From positions 1-26,349 of the forward strand of contig LADV01000156.1 in NCBI GenBank assembly GCA_000961805.1: DNA of 26,349 nt, in the 5' to 3' direction. The notes beneath the pieces were generated by a model, which did not search any database, was not told the DNA's origin, and worked only from the letters and a program-made list of their open reading frames with translations. This DNA is from Peptococcaceae bacterium BRH_c23. GTDB lineage: Bacteria > Bacillota_B > Desulfitobacteriia > Desulfitobacteriales > Desulfitobacteriaceae. Below are positions 1 through 9,057 of the stretch, piece by piece. Each line of letters opens with the position of its first letter. The stretch's first letter is position 1. The translations under genes were made by a program, and so were the position numbers.

Positions 1-98
1 GCCTCTTCTATTTTGTTCTTTTCTCTGTATCTTTGAATGATTTGAGTTTGAGGAATCGTCGTGTTAGGCAAAATGTAAGGGTTTTTCCAGAATTCCAT
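1..98 (-). CDS. partial ORF overlapping the 3' end of lpdA, unidentified
   Basis: An ATG at 98-96 opens a reading frame that runs without a stop to the window edge (32 codons plus two bases), beginning MEFWKNPYILPNTT. It overlaps the last 35 bases of lpdA in another frame, as a translationally coupled next gene would. A GGAAG sequence lies about 8 bases upstream of the ATG. Only the N-terminus is visible, I do not recognise it, and a chance open frame is possible. A lipoate-attachment or other glycine-cleavage accessory gene would suit this position, but nothing in the residues shows it. Confidence 0.4.
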   Translation of the reverse strand, partial: MEFWKNPYILPNTTIPQTQIIQRYREKNKIEE

Positions 99-1449
99 GA
101 GCTGCTTCCATCACTGCTTCAGGCAACGTGGGATGTGCATGGATTGTTTTAGCTAATTCTTCAGCGTTCAGGCCTTTTTCCACAGCCAATACCAGTTCTT
201 GAATCAAACTGCTCGCTTGAGGACCCATGATGCTGGAACCGAGAACGATCCCCTCTTCATTAGTAAGAATTTTTACGATTCCTATTGTTTCGCCCAACGC
301 TATGGCTTTACCATTCGCACTGAAGGGGAATTTGCTGACTTTGTATTTGACGTCTGCAGCTTTAAGCTCTTGCTCGGTTGCGCCGACAGCCGCTATTTCA
401 GGATGGGTGAAAATTGCGCTGGGTACTGCGCGATAACTCATTTCCACCTGATGACCGGCTATATGCTCAGCAACGACCATACCCTGCGCCGAAGCAACAT
501 GAGCCAGCATCATTTTTCCTGTGACATCCCCGATCGCATAGATATTGGGTACGGATGTTCTCATCTGAGAATCAACAGCAATGGCACCCCTCTCAAGTTC
601 CAATCCCAATTGTTCGGTGTTTACTCCGCGCAGATTAAATCTTCGCCCAGTTGCCATCAAAACCCGATCAGACTGAATTTCCTGTATTCCTTTAGCGTTT
701 TCCACAACAGTCACCAAACCGTTCTCAACCGATTTGATCTCTTTAACCATGGTTTTAGTCAGAATATCAATGCCGGTTTTCTTAAGCACTGGGTTCAATC
801 GCTTCGGGATTTCTTCATCAATATTAGCCAACAAAGAAGGCAGCATTTCAACAACGGTAATTTTTACACCCAGTGCTTGGAAAATGGAAGCAAACTCTAA
901 GCCGATAACACCGCCGCCGATGATCACCAGTTTTTCCGGCAATGTTTTCTCATCTAAAATATTATCACTGGTCATAACCCCGTCAAGGTTCACGCCAGGG
1001 ATCGGGATACGGAATGGTGTGGATCCGGTCGCAATAACCAGATTTTCAACTTCAAGACTGACCTTGCCGGATTCTGTTTCGACGTTAATCCTGCCAGCTT
1101 CGGTAATTTCGCCCCATCCTTTGATCACTTGAATCTTGGCGGCTTTAAAAAGTTGCTCGACTCCAGAAACCAGAGTATTGACTACGCGATCTTTGCGTTC
1201 GATCATCTTTGCAAAATCAAAAGAATTTTCTCCTGCCTGGATTCCAAATTCCTCTGCATGCTGTAGTTCTCTCCAAAGATCAGCAGATTTTACTAAGGCT
1301 TTAGTTGGAATACACCCTCTGTTCAGACAGGTTCCGCCCAAGCGGTCGCCTTCAACAAGAACAACGCTTAATCCCAGCTGCGCTGCTCTTAGAGCGCATA
1401 CATAACCTCCTGGTCCTCCTCCAAGAATACCCACCTGATAATGCTCCAC
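64..1449 (-). CDS. lpdA: dihydrolipoyl dehydrogenase (L-protein of glycine cleavage system)
   Basis: A 461-residue flavoprotein that reoxidises the dihydrolipoyl arm of GcvH and passes electrons to NAD+. The N-terminal FAD motif GILGGGPGGY (residues 7-16), the redox disulfide in GGTCLNRGC (C41, C46), a second nucleotide-binding motif IIGGGVIGLEFAS and the C-terminal catalytic pair in HPTLPE (H439, E444) are all present, and length is normal. I place the start at GTG 1449-1447, which follows GGGAGG at a 7-8 base spacing. A longer TTG-initiated frame (to 1488) would add 13 residues lying inside gcvPB and has no clear ribosome site. The gene starts 23 bases after the gcvPB stop, and its place at the end of the gcv genes indicates dedicated service to glycine cleavage rather than to a 2-oxoacid dehydrogenase. 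Confidence 0.95.
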   Translation of the reverse strand: MEHYQVGILGGGPGGYVCALRAAQLGLSVVLVEGDRLGGTCLNRGCIPTKALVKSADLWRELQHAEEFGIQAGENSFDFAKMIERKDRVVNTLVSGVEQLFKAAKIQVIKGWGEITEAGRINVETESGKVSLEVENLVIATGSTPFRIPIPGVNLDGVMTSDNILDEKTLPEKLVIIGGGVIGLEFASIFQALGVKITVVEMLPSLLANIDEEIPKRLNPVLKKTGIDILTKTMVKEIKSVENGLVTVVENAKGIQEIQSDRVLMATGRRFNLRGVNTEQLGLELERGAIAVDSQMRTSVPNIYAIGDVTGKMMLAHVASAQGMVVAEHIAGHQVEMSYRAVPSAIFTHPEIAAVGATEQELKAADVKYKVSKFPFSANGKAIALGETIGIVKILTNEEGIVLGSSIMGPQASSLIQELVLAVEKGLNAEELAKTIHAHPTLPEAVMEAAHGILEKPLHFA

Positions 1450-1472
1450 GATTTTTCCCTCCCAAATAAAAC

Positions 1473-2930
1473 CTATTCTTTCTTCCAACGAAGGTTCGGC
1501 TTCCGGGCAGCTGCTGTTTCATCCAAACGTGTTATCAGAGTATTGTGAGGGGCGGTTTTAACCAGCTCTGAATCCCTTTTCGCTTCCTCCGCTATTTTGA
1601 TCATGACTTCAACAAATTGATCGAGGGTCTCCAGACTTTCACTTTCGGTTGGCTCGATCATCATCGCTTCTTCAACGACTAACGGAAAATAAATTGTCGG
1701 CGGATGATAACCGTAATCAAGCAGGCGTTTAGCTATATCTAAGGTATGGATACCATATTGTGTAAGATTTTTAGAGGTTATGACAAACTCATGTTTGCAC
1801 GTCCGATCATAGGGGAGATAATAATGCTCCTTGAGTATGCTCATCAGATAATTTGCATTGAGTACTGCATTTTGGGTAGCATTTTTCAAACCTTCTCCGC
1901 CAAGGCCACGAATATAGGCATACGCTTTAACAAGAACTGAAAAATTCGAATAAAACGTTTTTACACGCCCTATTGATTGTGGCGGGTTATAGTTTAAGGT
2001 AAATGTTCTGTCTTCGCGTTTCTCCACTACTGGTTTGGGTAAGAAAGGCTCTAAAAATTCTTTAACCCCGACGGGACCAGCACCAGGACCGCCACCGCCA
2101 TGAGGAGTTGAAAACGTCTTATGCAAATTGATATGAACAGCATCAAAACCCATATCTCCAGGACGGGTAATACCCATGATGGCGTTCGTATTCGCTCCAT
2201 CATAATAAAGTAATCCGCCGACAGAGTGGATGATTTCGGCAATCTCAAGGATATTTTCATCAAATAAACCCAGTGTATTCGGATTGGTCAGCATTAATCC
2301 TGCGACTTCTTCGTTGGCTACCTTACGCAGAGCCTCGATATCTACTCCCCCGCGTTCATTAGATGGAACCTGGATAATATTAAATCCAGCCATCGAAGCG
2401 GTAGCAGGGTTCGTACCGTGTGCAGCATCAGGAACAATGATTTTGGTACGCTTTGTATCCTGACGGGACTCGTGGTAGGCTTTAATCATTAAAATACCGG
2501 TCATTTCACCATGAGCACCGGCAGCCGGCTGCAGAGTGAAGGCATCCATCCCCGTGATTTCACAGAGGTCCTGTTGCAGCTCATACATCAATTGTAAGGA
2601 ACCTTGAGTCAATTGCTCTGGCTGATAAGGATGAATATCGGTAAAATCACTTAAACGAGCAAGGCTTTCATTAACTTTGGGATTATACTTCATTGTGCAA
2701 GATCCCAGCGGATAAAAACCGGTATCCACACCGTGGTTGAAGGATGATAACCGTGTAAAATGTCTGACAAGGTCAACTTCTGCCAGCTGTGGCAGCTCTG
2801 GTTTACTGTCTCTCAGTAGTTGTGACGGTAAAATGGTATCCAAATCAACTTCAGGTACATCACAAACAGGTAGGCTCATGGCACAACGGCCTTCTGCACT
2901 TTGCTCGAAAATTAGTGGTTCCATTTTCAT
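1473..2930 (-). CDS. gcvPB: glycine dehydrogenase (decarboxylating) subunit 2
   Basis: The 485-residue C-terminal half of the split P-protein. With GcvPA it decarboxylates glycine using PLP and moves the aminomethyl group to lipoyl-GcvH. The PLP lysine is K271 in [17 protein letters not shown]. Upstream lie the conserved [16 protein letters not shown] (about 69-84) and [12 protein letters not shown] segments. Length is typical for the two-subunit type found in Firmicutes, archaea and Thermotogae. The ATG overlaps the gcvPA stop (ATGA, 4 bases) and has GGAGGGG 5-7 bases upstream, so the two subunits are translationally coupled, as suits an obligate heteromer. Confidence 0.97.
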   Translation of the reverse strand: MKMEPLIFEQSAEGRCAMSLPVCDVPEVDLDTILPSQLLRDSKPELPQLAEVDLVRHFTRLSSFNHGVDTGFYPLGSCTMKYNPKVNESLARLSDFTDIHPYQPEQLTQGSLQLMYELQQDLCEITGMDAFTLQPAAGAHGEMTGILMIKAYHESRQDTKRTKIIVPDAAHGTNPATASMAGFNIIQVPSNERGGVDIEALRKVANEEVAGLMLTNPNTLGLFDENILEIAEIIHSVGGLLYYDGANTNAIMGITRPGDMGFDAVHINLHKTFSTPHGGGGPGAGPVGVKEFLEPFLPKPVVEKREDRTFTLNYNPPQSIGRVKTFYSNFSVLVKAYAYIRGLGGEGLKNATQNAVLNANYLMSILKEHYYLPYDRTCKHEFVITSKNLTQYGIHTLDIAKRLLDYGYHPPTIYFPLVVEEAMMIEPTESESLETLDQFVEVMIKIAEEAKRDSELVKTAPHNTLITRLDETAAARKPNLRWKKE

Positions 2931-4267
2931 TTGATCCCCTCCAGTACGGTGACAAGCCTGTCGATATCTTCTTTGCTCTTTGTTTCAGTAACACAAAACA
3001 GGAGATGATGATCCAGTTCGGGATAGAATCGTGATAGGTCAAGCCCACCGATAATGTTGTTCTTTAACAGCTCCTCGTTGATTCTGGCTGGTGATTCTGT
3101 GGTTTGTATCACGAATTCATGAAAGAAAGAGCTGGTAAAGGCCAGGCTCATACCCTGTATAGCAGCGATTTGCCGAGCAGCGTAATGTGCTTTCTGCACA
3201 TTCAGATGAGCCAAATCATGAATTCCTTGTTTGCCAAGAGCACTGAGATGCATTGTAAAGGCTAAAGCACAAAGTGCTTCATTTGAACAAATATTGGAAG
3301 AGGCTTTCTCACGTCTGATATGTTGTTCACGTGCCTGGAGGGTCAAAACATACCCGGTCTTGCCGTTATGATCAGTAGTTGCTCCAACGATCCGTCCCGG
3401 CATACGTCGGGTAAATTTCTCACGACAAGCCAGAAACCCGAGATTGGGACCACCGTAATTTAGGGGATTACCAAAAACTTGTCCTTCGCCTACTACAATG
3501 TCAGCACCCAATTCCCCTGGAGATTTCAACAATCCCAGAGCTACCGGATTCGTGACGAAGACTAAGAGCGCGCCCAAAGAATGTGCCATATCAGCTATCC
3601 GTACATAGTCTTCAACACTTCCGAAAAAGTTTGGATATTGGATGATAACGCAGGCAATTTCTTTATTAAGAGTATTACCCAAAGCGTCATAATCGATGAC
3701 GCCATCAGAGTACTCGATATCTTCGATCTTGACACCACGAGGTTCGAGATAGGTCTGTAAGACCTCTCTATACTCCGGATGAACAGTCTTCGCAACAAGA
3801 ACTTTGTCGCGGCGAGTTGCATCGCAACTCATCAAAGCTGCTTCAGCCATTGCCGTCGCCCCGTCATACATTGAAGCATTCGATGCATCCATACCTGTCA
3901 ATTCACAAACCAAGCTTTGATACTCATAGATCGCCTGAAGAGTTCCTTGACTGATTTCCGGCTGGTATGGAGTATAGGCCGTATAAAATTCCTGACGAAG
4001 GAGTAATTGATCGACAAATGACGGAATGTAGTGCTCATAAGCACCTGCACCCAAAAAGGAGGTGTACTGCTCTAAACTGCTGTTCTTTGCAGCCAAGGCT
4101 TTGACATGTTTGACCAATTCCTGTTCGGACATTCCACCTTGAATATTAAGAGGGCGGTACAAACGTACACTCTCTGGCACATCTTGAAACAGTTCTTCTA
4201 TATCATTGACACCGATGCGGGCCAATAACTGTTCCTGTTGGCTAGCCGTATTGGGTACATAGTTCAT
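2927..4267 (-). CDS. gcvPA: glycine dehydrogenase (decarboxylating) subunit 1
   Basis: A 446-residue N-terminal half of the split P-protein, starting [10 protein letters not shown]. Recognisable segments are [20 protein letters not shown] (near 72-91), the [20 protein letters not shown] region, and [20 protein letters not shown] near residue 315. It has no PLP lysine of its own; the active site is completed by GcvPB. I chose ATG 4267-4265, one base after the gcvH stop, with GAGGAG upstream. A longer frame reaches 4300 inside gcvH but would add 11 residues without homology value. Confidence 0.96.
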   Translation of the reverse strand: MNYVPNTASQQEQLLARIGVNDIEELFQDVPESVRLYRPLNIQGGMSEQELVKHVKALAAKNSSLEQYTSFLGAGAYEHYIPSFVDQLLLRQEFYTAYTPYQPEISQGTLQAIYEYQSLVCELTGMDASNASMYDGATAMAEAALMSCDATRRDKVLVAKTVHPEYREVLQTYLEPRGVKIEDIEYSDGVIDYDALGNTLNKEIACVIIQYPNFFGSVEDYVRIADMAHSLGALLVFVTNPVALGLLKSPGELGADIVVGEGQVFGNPLNYGGPNLGFLACREKFTRRMPGRIVGATTDHNGKTGYVLTLQAREQHIRREKASSNICSNEALCALAFTMHLSALGKQGIHDLAHLNVQKAHYAARQIAAIQGMSLAFTSSFFHEFVIQTTESPARINEELLKNNIIGGLDLSRFYPELDHHLLFCVTETKSKEDIDRLVTVLEGIK

Positions 4268-4268
4268 T

Positions 4269-4655
4269 TTAATGCTCCTCCTCGGCCACAAAGGTTTCAT
4301 ATTCGGAGACGCTCATCATGGATTCCAATTCGGAAAGATCTTCTGCTTCAATTTTGATTAACCAGCCCTCACCATAGGGATCATTATTCAACGTATCCGG
4401 AGCATCGATTACAGCCTCATTGATTTCAATGACTTTTCCGCTGACTGCTGCAACAACATCAGAGACCGCTTTAACAGACTCAATTGTACCATACGCTTCA
4501 CCAGCGCTTACTGTTGCCCTGATTTCTGGCAGTTCGACAAAGACAACATCTCCTAAACTTGTTTGAGCATGATCAGTAATTCCGGATGTAATAATATTTC
4601 CTTCAGCCTTTGCCCACTCGTGGGTTTTGCTATATTTGATATCGGTTGGATTCAT
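4269..4655 (-). CDS. gcvH: glycine cleavage system H protein (lipoyl carrier)
   Basis: A 128-residue lipoyl protein that shuttles the aminomethyl group between the P, T and L proteins. The lipoylated lysine is K62 in [12 protein letters not shown], inside the usual beta-barrel lipoyl domain that begins [13 protein letters not shown]. The C-terminal [12 protein letters not shown] block is standard. The ATG is preceded by TAGGGGG at about 8 bases. It lies 67 bases after the gcvT stop. The modification itself needs LipA/LipB/LplA-type enzymes, none of which are identifiable inside the window. Confidence 0.97.
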   Translation of the reverse strand: MNPTDIKYSKTHEWAKAEGNIITSGITDHAQTSLGDVVFVELPEIRATVSAGEAYGTIESVKAVSDVVAAVSGKVIEINEAVIDAPDTLNNDPYGEGWLIKIEAEDLSELESMMSVSEYETFVAEEEH

Positions 4656-4722
4656 GAATAATTCCCCCTAATTGTATTTATTGTTTAAATTTCATAATAT
4701 TTAGATTCTAATTCAATTGGAG

Positions 4723-5817
4723 TTACTTGGCTCTCTTATAGAATAGCGAAGGGATAATTTGAGCTATTACGGGTTTGTTCCGAATGATAACATCCAGAGT
4801 TGCCCCTATCTCAGCTAGGTCTGCACGAATCAAGCCAAGGGCAATATTTTTGTTTAAGGTTGGCGAGAAAGAACCTGAGGTTATGAAACCCACTTCATCT
4901 CCATCTTTCTGTAGCAGATAATGGGAACGAGCAATCCCACGTTCGATCATTTCAAGGCCTACAAGCTTACGGGGAATGCCTTTTTCCTTTTGTTGGACCA
5001 GCGCTTCTTTACCAATGAAATTCTCTTTGTTAAGCTTTACGAAAATACCAATTCCTACTTCTAAGGGGGAGATTTCAGGTCCTAACTCGTTACCGTAAAG
5101 CGGTAACCGTGCTTCAAAACGAAGGGTATCACGAGCCCCGAGTCCAATGGGTTGAACGCCTTCGGGAGCGCCGACTTCAAGAATCTTGCGCCAAAGATCG
5201 GATGCTTTATCTGGTGCGATATAGATCTCGAAACCGTCTTCACCAGTATAACCTGTACGAGAAACAAGGCAGGGTACTCCGTTCACTTCCCCATGCATAA
5301 ACCAATAGTATTTAATCTCCTTTAGATCGATGGGTGTTAACTTTTGCAGAATTTGTTCAGCAAAGGGGCCTTGTAACGCCAGTTGCGCGACTTGGTCTGA
5401 TACATTCTCCACCTGGACTGAATAGCCTTGTATTTGTTCCAGCATCCAAGCATAGTCTTTATCCGTATTTGAAGCGTTAACTACAATATAGAAATGCTCT
5501 GCTCTATAACGATAGACTAAAAGATCATCGACGATTCCACCATTCGGATAGCACATAGGAGAATAAAGAATCTGTCCATCCTGAATTTGGGTTACGTCAT
5601 TTGTAATGAGGTTTTGAACGAAAGCAAGCGCATCTTTCCCTGTAACATCAATTTCACCCATATGGGAAACATCGAAAAGGCCGACCTTTGACCTCACTGT
5701 ATTGTGTTCTTCGATGACCCCGGCATACTGCACAGGCATTTCCCAGCCGCCAAAGTCAATAATCTTAGCATTTGCTTGGACATGGGCTTCATACAAGGGT
5801 GTTCTTAGTGTTGTCAA
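4723..5817 (-). CDS. gcvT: aminomethyltransferase (T-protein of glycine cleavage system)
   Basis: Transfers the methylene carbon from aminomethyl-lipoyl-GcvH to tetrahydrofolate and releases ammonia. The family marks LRTPLYEAHVQANAKIIDFG at the N-terminus, FDVSHMGEIDVTG (about residues 48-60), SRTGYTGEDGFEIY and GLGARDTLRFEA are present. I place the start at TTG 5817-5815, which follows AGGAGG with a 7-base spacing and gives 364 residues, the usual length. An upstream TTG at 5853 is open in frame but would add 12 residues with no ribosome site. The gene follows sdaAA after 32 bases. Confidence 0.96.
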   Translation of the reverse strand: MTTLRTPLYEAHVQANAKIIDFGGWEMPVQYAGVIEEHNTVRSKVGLFDVSHMGEIDVTGKDALAFVQNLITNDVTQIQDGQILYSPMCYPNGGIVDDLLVYRYRAEHFYIVVNASNTDKDYAWMLEQIQGYSVQVENVSDQVAQLALQGPFAEQILQKLTPIDLKEIKYYWFMHGEVNGVPCLVSRTGYTGEDGFEIYIAPDKASDLWRKILEVGAPEGVQPIGLGARDTLRFEARLPLYGNELGPEISPLEVGIGIFVKLNKENFIGKEALVQQKEKGIPRKLVGLEMIERGIARSHYLLQKDGDEVGFITSGSFSPTLNKNIALGLIRADLAEIGATLDVIIRNKPVIAQIIPSLFYKRAK

Positions 5818-5849
5818 GATTGCACCTCCTAAAAATTCTGTAATCTTTA

Positions 5850-6743
5850 TCAAGCGGTGTCGTTTCGTCGATCCTCAAGTTCCTTTGCCAATCGACAACC
5901 GGTGGGTGTAACTGCTAATCCCCCTAGGGCTGTCTCCTTTAGGGTAACGGGCATCGATTGCCCAATTTGGTACATGGCTAGTATTACTTCATCAACTGGG
6001 ATTACACTTTTAATACCGGCAAGCGCCAAGTCAATAGCTACGAGTGCATTAGCAGCACCTGCTGCATTTCTTTTCACACAAGGGACTTCTACCAAACCAG
6101 CAACCGGATCACAGACAAGCCCTAAAATGTTCTTCAGAGCGATGGCACAGGCGTGACCGCATTGTTCAGGTGTGCCCCCGGCCATTTCCACCACTGCAGC
6201 AGCAGCCATTCCTGAAGCGCTGCCGCATTCCGCTTGGCACCCCCCGGCAGCACCGGAAATCCCTGCATTTTTGGCTATAACTATGCCCACTCCAGACGCT
6301 GTAAAAAGCGCATTAACGAGGTCTTCTTCAGAAGAATTTAGTTTTTCGGCGACCGTTAACAAAACTCCTGGTAATATGCCGCAAGAACCAGCCGTCGGAG
6401 CCGCTACAATACGACCCATGGCAGCATTGACCTCGGCTATAGCTATTGCCTTCAGTATTGCCCCATCTAATACTTGCCCACCTAAGAGTTTACTTTTTGC
6501 CATTGCCTCCTGAAGTAGTTGGGAATCCCCGCCTACCATGCCGCTAAACGACTTGTTAATTTGACTCAGTCCTTTTCCTAAGGACTCCCTCATTACCCCT
6601 AACCGTTCCTGCATCTTTCGGTACAATTCCGTTTGGGACTGACCTAAAACCTCAGCTTGATCCTCCAAAATTATCGCAGACAAACGTTTACCTTCTAAGG
6701 TAGACTTTTCGATTAACTCTTGAATACTCGTATAGGAGATCAT
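5850..6743 (-). CDS. sdaAA: L-serine dehydratase, iron-sulfur-dependent, alpha subunit
   Basis: A 297-residue catalytic subunit of the two-subunit, oxygen-sensitive [4Fe-4S] serine dehydratase that converts L-serine to pyruvate and ammonia. C169, C211 and C222 have the 42- and 11-residue spacings of the cluster ligands in the single-chain Legionella enzyme (family knowledge), and are the likely ligands here. The glycine- and alanine-rich core AAPTAGSCGILPG and VCDPVAGLVEVPCVKRNAAGA is intact. It begins 19 bases after the sdaAB stop, with GAGGG just upstream of ATG. Its place between glyA/sdaAB and gcvT ties glycine and serine metabolism directly to pyruvate. Confidence 0.96.
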   Translation of the reverse strand: MISYTSIQELIEKSTLEGKRLSAIILEDQAEVLGQSQTELYRKMQERLGVMRESLGKGLSQINKSFSGMVGGDSQLLQEAMAKSKLLGGQVLDGAILKAIAIAEVNAAMGRIVAAPTAGSCGILPGVLLTVAEKLNSSEEDLVNALFTASGVGIVIAKNAGISGAAGGCQAECGSASGMAAAAVVEMAGGTPEQCGHACAIALKNILGLVCDPVAGLVEVPCVKRNAAGAANALVAIDLALAGIKSVIPVDEVILAMYQIGQSMPVTLKETALGGLAVTPTGCRLAKELEDRRNDTA

Positions 6744-6762
6744 TTTTGCCCTCGCTTTCCAA

Positions 6763-7422
6763 TTAAAGAGGTTTAACTAAGGTCACAGATAATAGGGTTG
6801 ATATTGTATTTAAAGTCTCCATCGTTTCCCGGTCGCACTCCTCATCCGTTTCAATAACCATCATAGCTTGTAAACCAAGTCGTTCTCGGGTAACGTACAT
6901 TTGGGCTATGTTAATACCCTTTCCGGCCAAAACTCCAACAACCGCTCCGACAGTACCCGGCCGATCAAGATGAGGAATAATCAGGGTGTGAAATTGTCCA
7001 CTAAAATTAACTGAGAAACCCAATACGTTAATTACCTTGATATTGCCGCCGCCGACAGAAGAAGCTACCACAGAAATTGGTTTTCCCGAAACACCGCTGG
7101 AAATAATCTTAGCAGTATTGGGGTGAACCTCCCCTAAATTCGATTTATGAAAAGTTACCTGGATGCCTACTTTGGCCGCAATAGCTACAGCTTCCCTGAT
7201 TCGTTCATCATCGGTAGAGAAGCCCAACAAGCCCCCGACGATAGCGCGGTCCGTACCGTGGCCCAAGTATGTTTCGGCGAAGGAACCGTGCAGGTATACA
7301 TCCGCTTTTACGATCTGCTCTCCTAATACGATTCTGGCAATTTTTCCAATCCTGACAGCACCCGCGGTATGGGAACTGGATGGCCCTATCATCACTGGAC
7401 CCAGGATGTCAAATACGTTCAT
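6763..7422 (-). CDS. sdaAB: L-serine dehydratase, iron-sulfur-dependent, beta subunit
   Basis: A 219-residue beta subunit. The N-terminal half carries the IGPSSSHTAGAVRIG serine-binding motif (about residues 12-26). The C-terminal 70 residues, from LIIPHLDRPGTVGAVVG onward, form an ACT domain of the kind that senses or binds amino acids. I chose ATG 7422-7420 because GGAGGGG stands 6 bases upstream and the length matches the family. Another ATG at 7458 overlaps the glyA stop codon (TAATG) and would add 12 residues; it might serve coupling but lacks a ribosome site of its own. Confidence 0.95.
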   Translation of the reverse strand: MNVFDILGPVMIGPSSSHTAGAVRIGKIARIVLGEQIVKADVYLHGSFAETYLGHGTDRAIVGGLLGFSTDDERIREAVAIAAKVGIQVTFHKSNLGEVHPNTAKIISSGVSGKPISVVASSVGGGNIKVINVLGFSVNFSGQFHTLIIPHLDRPGTVGAVVGVLAGKGINIAQMYVTRERLGLQAMMVIETDEECDRETMETLNTISTLLSVTLVKPL

Positions 7423-7457
7423 CAGATACCCCTCCAGACCAAGACTATGATAATCCA

Positions 7458-8690
7458 TTAACGGTATAAGGGATATTTAGCACAAATATCTTTAACCGTA
7501 TGTTTTAATATTTCTTTGTTAGTTACAAAATCCTCGGATAAAGCTACGTCAACAATCTCAGCAATAGCGTGCATTTCCGGTTCCTTAAACCCTCTAGTAG
7601 TTGCTGCAGGAGTACCGATGCGCAAACCACTGGTAACAAAAGGACTCTGCGGATCGAAGGGAATAGTATTCTTGTTTACAGTGATTCCAATCTCGTCTAA
7701 TCTATGCTCACCTTCCTGACCAGTTAGCTGTCTATTGCGCAGATCCACCAGCATTAAATGGGTATCTGTTCCACCAGAAACCAGATGGAAACCACGTTCC
7801 CGTAGGGAATTAGCCAAGAAAGCGGCATTATTAATGACCTGTTTTTGGTATTCCGTAAATTCAGGTTTTAACGCTTCTCCCAATGCTACTGCTTTAGCTG
7901 CTATCACATGCATCAGCGGCCCTCCCTGGATTCCCGGGAAAACGGATTTATCAATAGCTTTGGCATATTCCTCCTTGCACATGATTATTCCACCTCGGGG
8001 TCCTCTTAAGGTTTTATGAGTAGTGCTGGTAACAAAATCTGCATATGGAACTGGATTGACATGCAAACCAGTAGCCACTAATCCCGCAATGTGAGCCATA
8101 TCAACCATCAACAATGCGTCAACTTCGTCGGCAATTTCTTTAAACCTTTTGAAATCCAAAGCCCTGGGGTAAGCGCTCATTCCAGCTACAATCATTTTCG
8201 GTTGATATTCTTTGGCCCGTTGGGCAATTTTATCATAATCCAAAGTTTGGGTTTCCACTTCGACTCCATACGAATCAAATTGAAAATAAGTACCGGAAAT
8301 ATTTACCGGACTGCCGTGGGTCAGATGTCCACCATGGGAAAGATTAAGTCCCATTACCTTGTCTCCGGGTTTAAGAACAGCAAAATATACCGCAGTATTG
8401 GCCTGAGCACCCGAGTGAGGTTGAACATTTACATGTTCGGCATCAAATAATGCTTTTGCCCGCTCAATGGCGATGCTTTCCACAATGTCTACATATTCAC
8501 ACCCACCATAATAACGTTTACCCGGATAACCCTCGGCGTATTTGTTCGTTAAAACGCTTCCTTGAGCCTCCATTACCATCGGAGAAACGAAATTTTCCGA
8601 GGCAATGAGTTCAATCTTTTCATTTTGTCGATTAAGTTCAAGTTCAATAGCCCTGGCTACCTCGGGATCGTGGTTAATTAATTTAGTCAA
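7458..8690 (-). CDS. glyA: serine hydroxymethyltransferase
   Basis: A 410-residue PLP enzyme that interconverts glycine plus 5,10-methylene-tetrahydrofolate with serine plus tetrahydrofolate. The PLP lysine is K226 in [14 protein letters not shown]. Other family marks are [33 protein letters not shown] and the [10 protein letters not shown] block that supports the pyridine ring. Start is TTG 8690-8688, eight bases after AAGGAGG. It is the first full enzyme gene of the operon, after the glycine riboswitch. Being first and followed at once by serine dehydratase suggests that serine made from glycine is passed on to pyruvate. Confidence 0.97.
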   Translation of the reverse strand: MTKLINHDPEVARAIELELNRQNEKIELIASENFVSPMVMEAQGSVLTNKYAEGYPGKRYYGGCEYVDIVESIAIERAKALFDAEHVNVQPHSGAQANTAVYFAVLKPGDKVMGLNLSHGGHLTHGSPVNISGTYFQFDSYGVEVETQTLDYDKIAQRAKEYQPKMIVAGMSAYPRALDFKRFKEIADEVDALLMVDMAHIAGLVATGLHVNPVPYADFVTSTTHKTLRGPRGGIIMCKEEYAKAIDKSVFPGIQGGPLMHVIAAKAVALGEALKPEFTEYQKQVINNAAFLANSLRERGFHLVSGGTDTHLMLVDLRNRQLTGQEGEHRLDEIGITVNKNTIPFDPQSPFVTSGLRIGTPAATTRGFKEPEMHAIAEIVDVALSEDFVTNKEILKHTVKDICAKYPLYR

Positions 8691-8717
8691 TTTCTTTTCC
8701 TCCTTGTGCTATGCAGG

Positions 8718-8768
8718 TCAAAGGGAATAGGATTTACATTCAGGATCAGGTTCGATTAATTTTGTCAT
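8718..8768 (-). CDS. 16-codon leader ORF upstream of glyA, resembling the glyA start
   Basis: ATG 8768-8766 follows CAAGGAGGAATGCC, an excellent ribosome site, and encodes MTKLIEPDPECKSYSL before TGA. GlyA itself begins [11 protein letters not shown], so eight of the first ten residues agree, and the ribosome sites share CAAGGAGGAA. The two starts are 78 bases apart, so the leader is in frame with glyA, separated by TGA and a later TAG. It lies between the riboswitch terminator and glyA. It could be a remnant of a small tandem duplication or a translated leader peptide. Translation is inferred, not shown. Confidence 0.6.
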   Translation of the reverse strand: MTKLIEPDPECKSYSL

Positions 8769-8797
8769 GGCATTCCTCCTTGAAAATTGACTATAAT

Positions 8798-8846
8798 AAA
8801 AAGACAGAAGCATACAACAGCATAGTTAGCTGCCATACTTCTGTCC
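8798..8846 (-). terminator. intrinsic terminator of the glycine riboswitch expression platform
   Basis: On the minus strand a long stem runs from GGACAGAAGUAU (8846-8835) through GGCAGC and a seven-base loop to GCUGUUGUAUGCUUCUGUC (ending at 8803), with a small bulge, followed at once by UUUUU. It sits directly after aptamer II. Its 5' arm includes CAGAA (8843-8839), which also pairs with UUCUG (8918-8914) to form P1 of aptamer II, so ligand-bound P1 and the terminator exclude each other. Confidence 0.9.
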
Positions 8847-9036
8847 TTTTACCTGAGAGTTTACTTGAAAGTCAAGTTGCTCCTTTGGTGGCCCGCCTTT
8901 GGCAGGCACTCTCCAGAATCCCGTCCGCCGAAAGTACATTTGCCTGAGATCTTCAGCACTTCTTCAGTCTAAAGAAGTCCCTTATGCCTTCGGCGTCCCC
9001 AGCTCAAGTTAAACAACGTGGGGAACTCTCCTATCG
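8839..9036 (-). promoter_or_regulatory. tandem (two-aptamer) glycine riboswitch
   Basis: Two glycine aptamers in series lie in the glyA leader. Aptamer I (about 9036-8939) has GGAGAG, then CGCCGAAGGCAUAAG and GAUCUCAGGCAAA. Aptamer II (about 8918-8839) has GGAGAG, CACCAAAGGAGCAAC and ACUCUCAGGUAAAAGGAC. These are the class-defining conserved stretches, in order and on the strand of the operon. The P1 helix of aptamer II competes with a following terminator, the arrangement of an ON switch, so glycine should raise expression of the whole glyA-to-lpdA operon. I see the motifs directly; the direction of control follows from the known gcvT riboswitches. Confidence 0.94.
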
Positions 9037-9051
9037 TCTTCATCCGGTCGT

Positions 9052-9057
9052 ATTATA
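9052..9057 (-). promoter_or_regulatory. putative -10 element of the glycine operon promoter
   Basis: A perfect TATAAT on the minus strand lies about 20 bases before aptamer I, at the right distance for transcription to start just upstream of the riboswitch. The region 17 bases further upstream (CTCAAG/TCTCAA near 9075-9080) is a poor -35 match, so activation by a protein or an alternative start is possible. Confidence 0.5.

Noticed and set aside
199..900. 233-codon plus-strand open frame opposite lpdA
   Set aside because: It lies wholly antisense to a well-supported gene, has no ribosome site and no recognisable domain; a shadow of lpdA codon use.
1450..1488. Longer lpdA start (TTG 1488)
   Set aside because: The added residues lie in gcvPB and the internal GTG has a well-placed GGGAGG; the usual protein begins at VEHYQVGILGGG.
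7423..7458. Longer sdaAB start overlapping the glyA stop
   Set aside because: Family length and the strong ribosome site favour ATG 7422; the overlap ATG could at most aid coupling.
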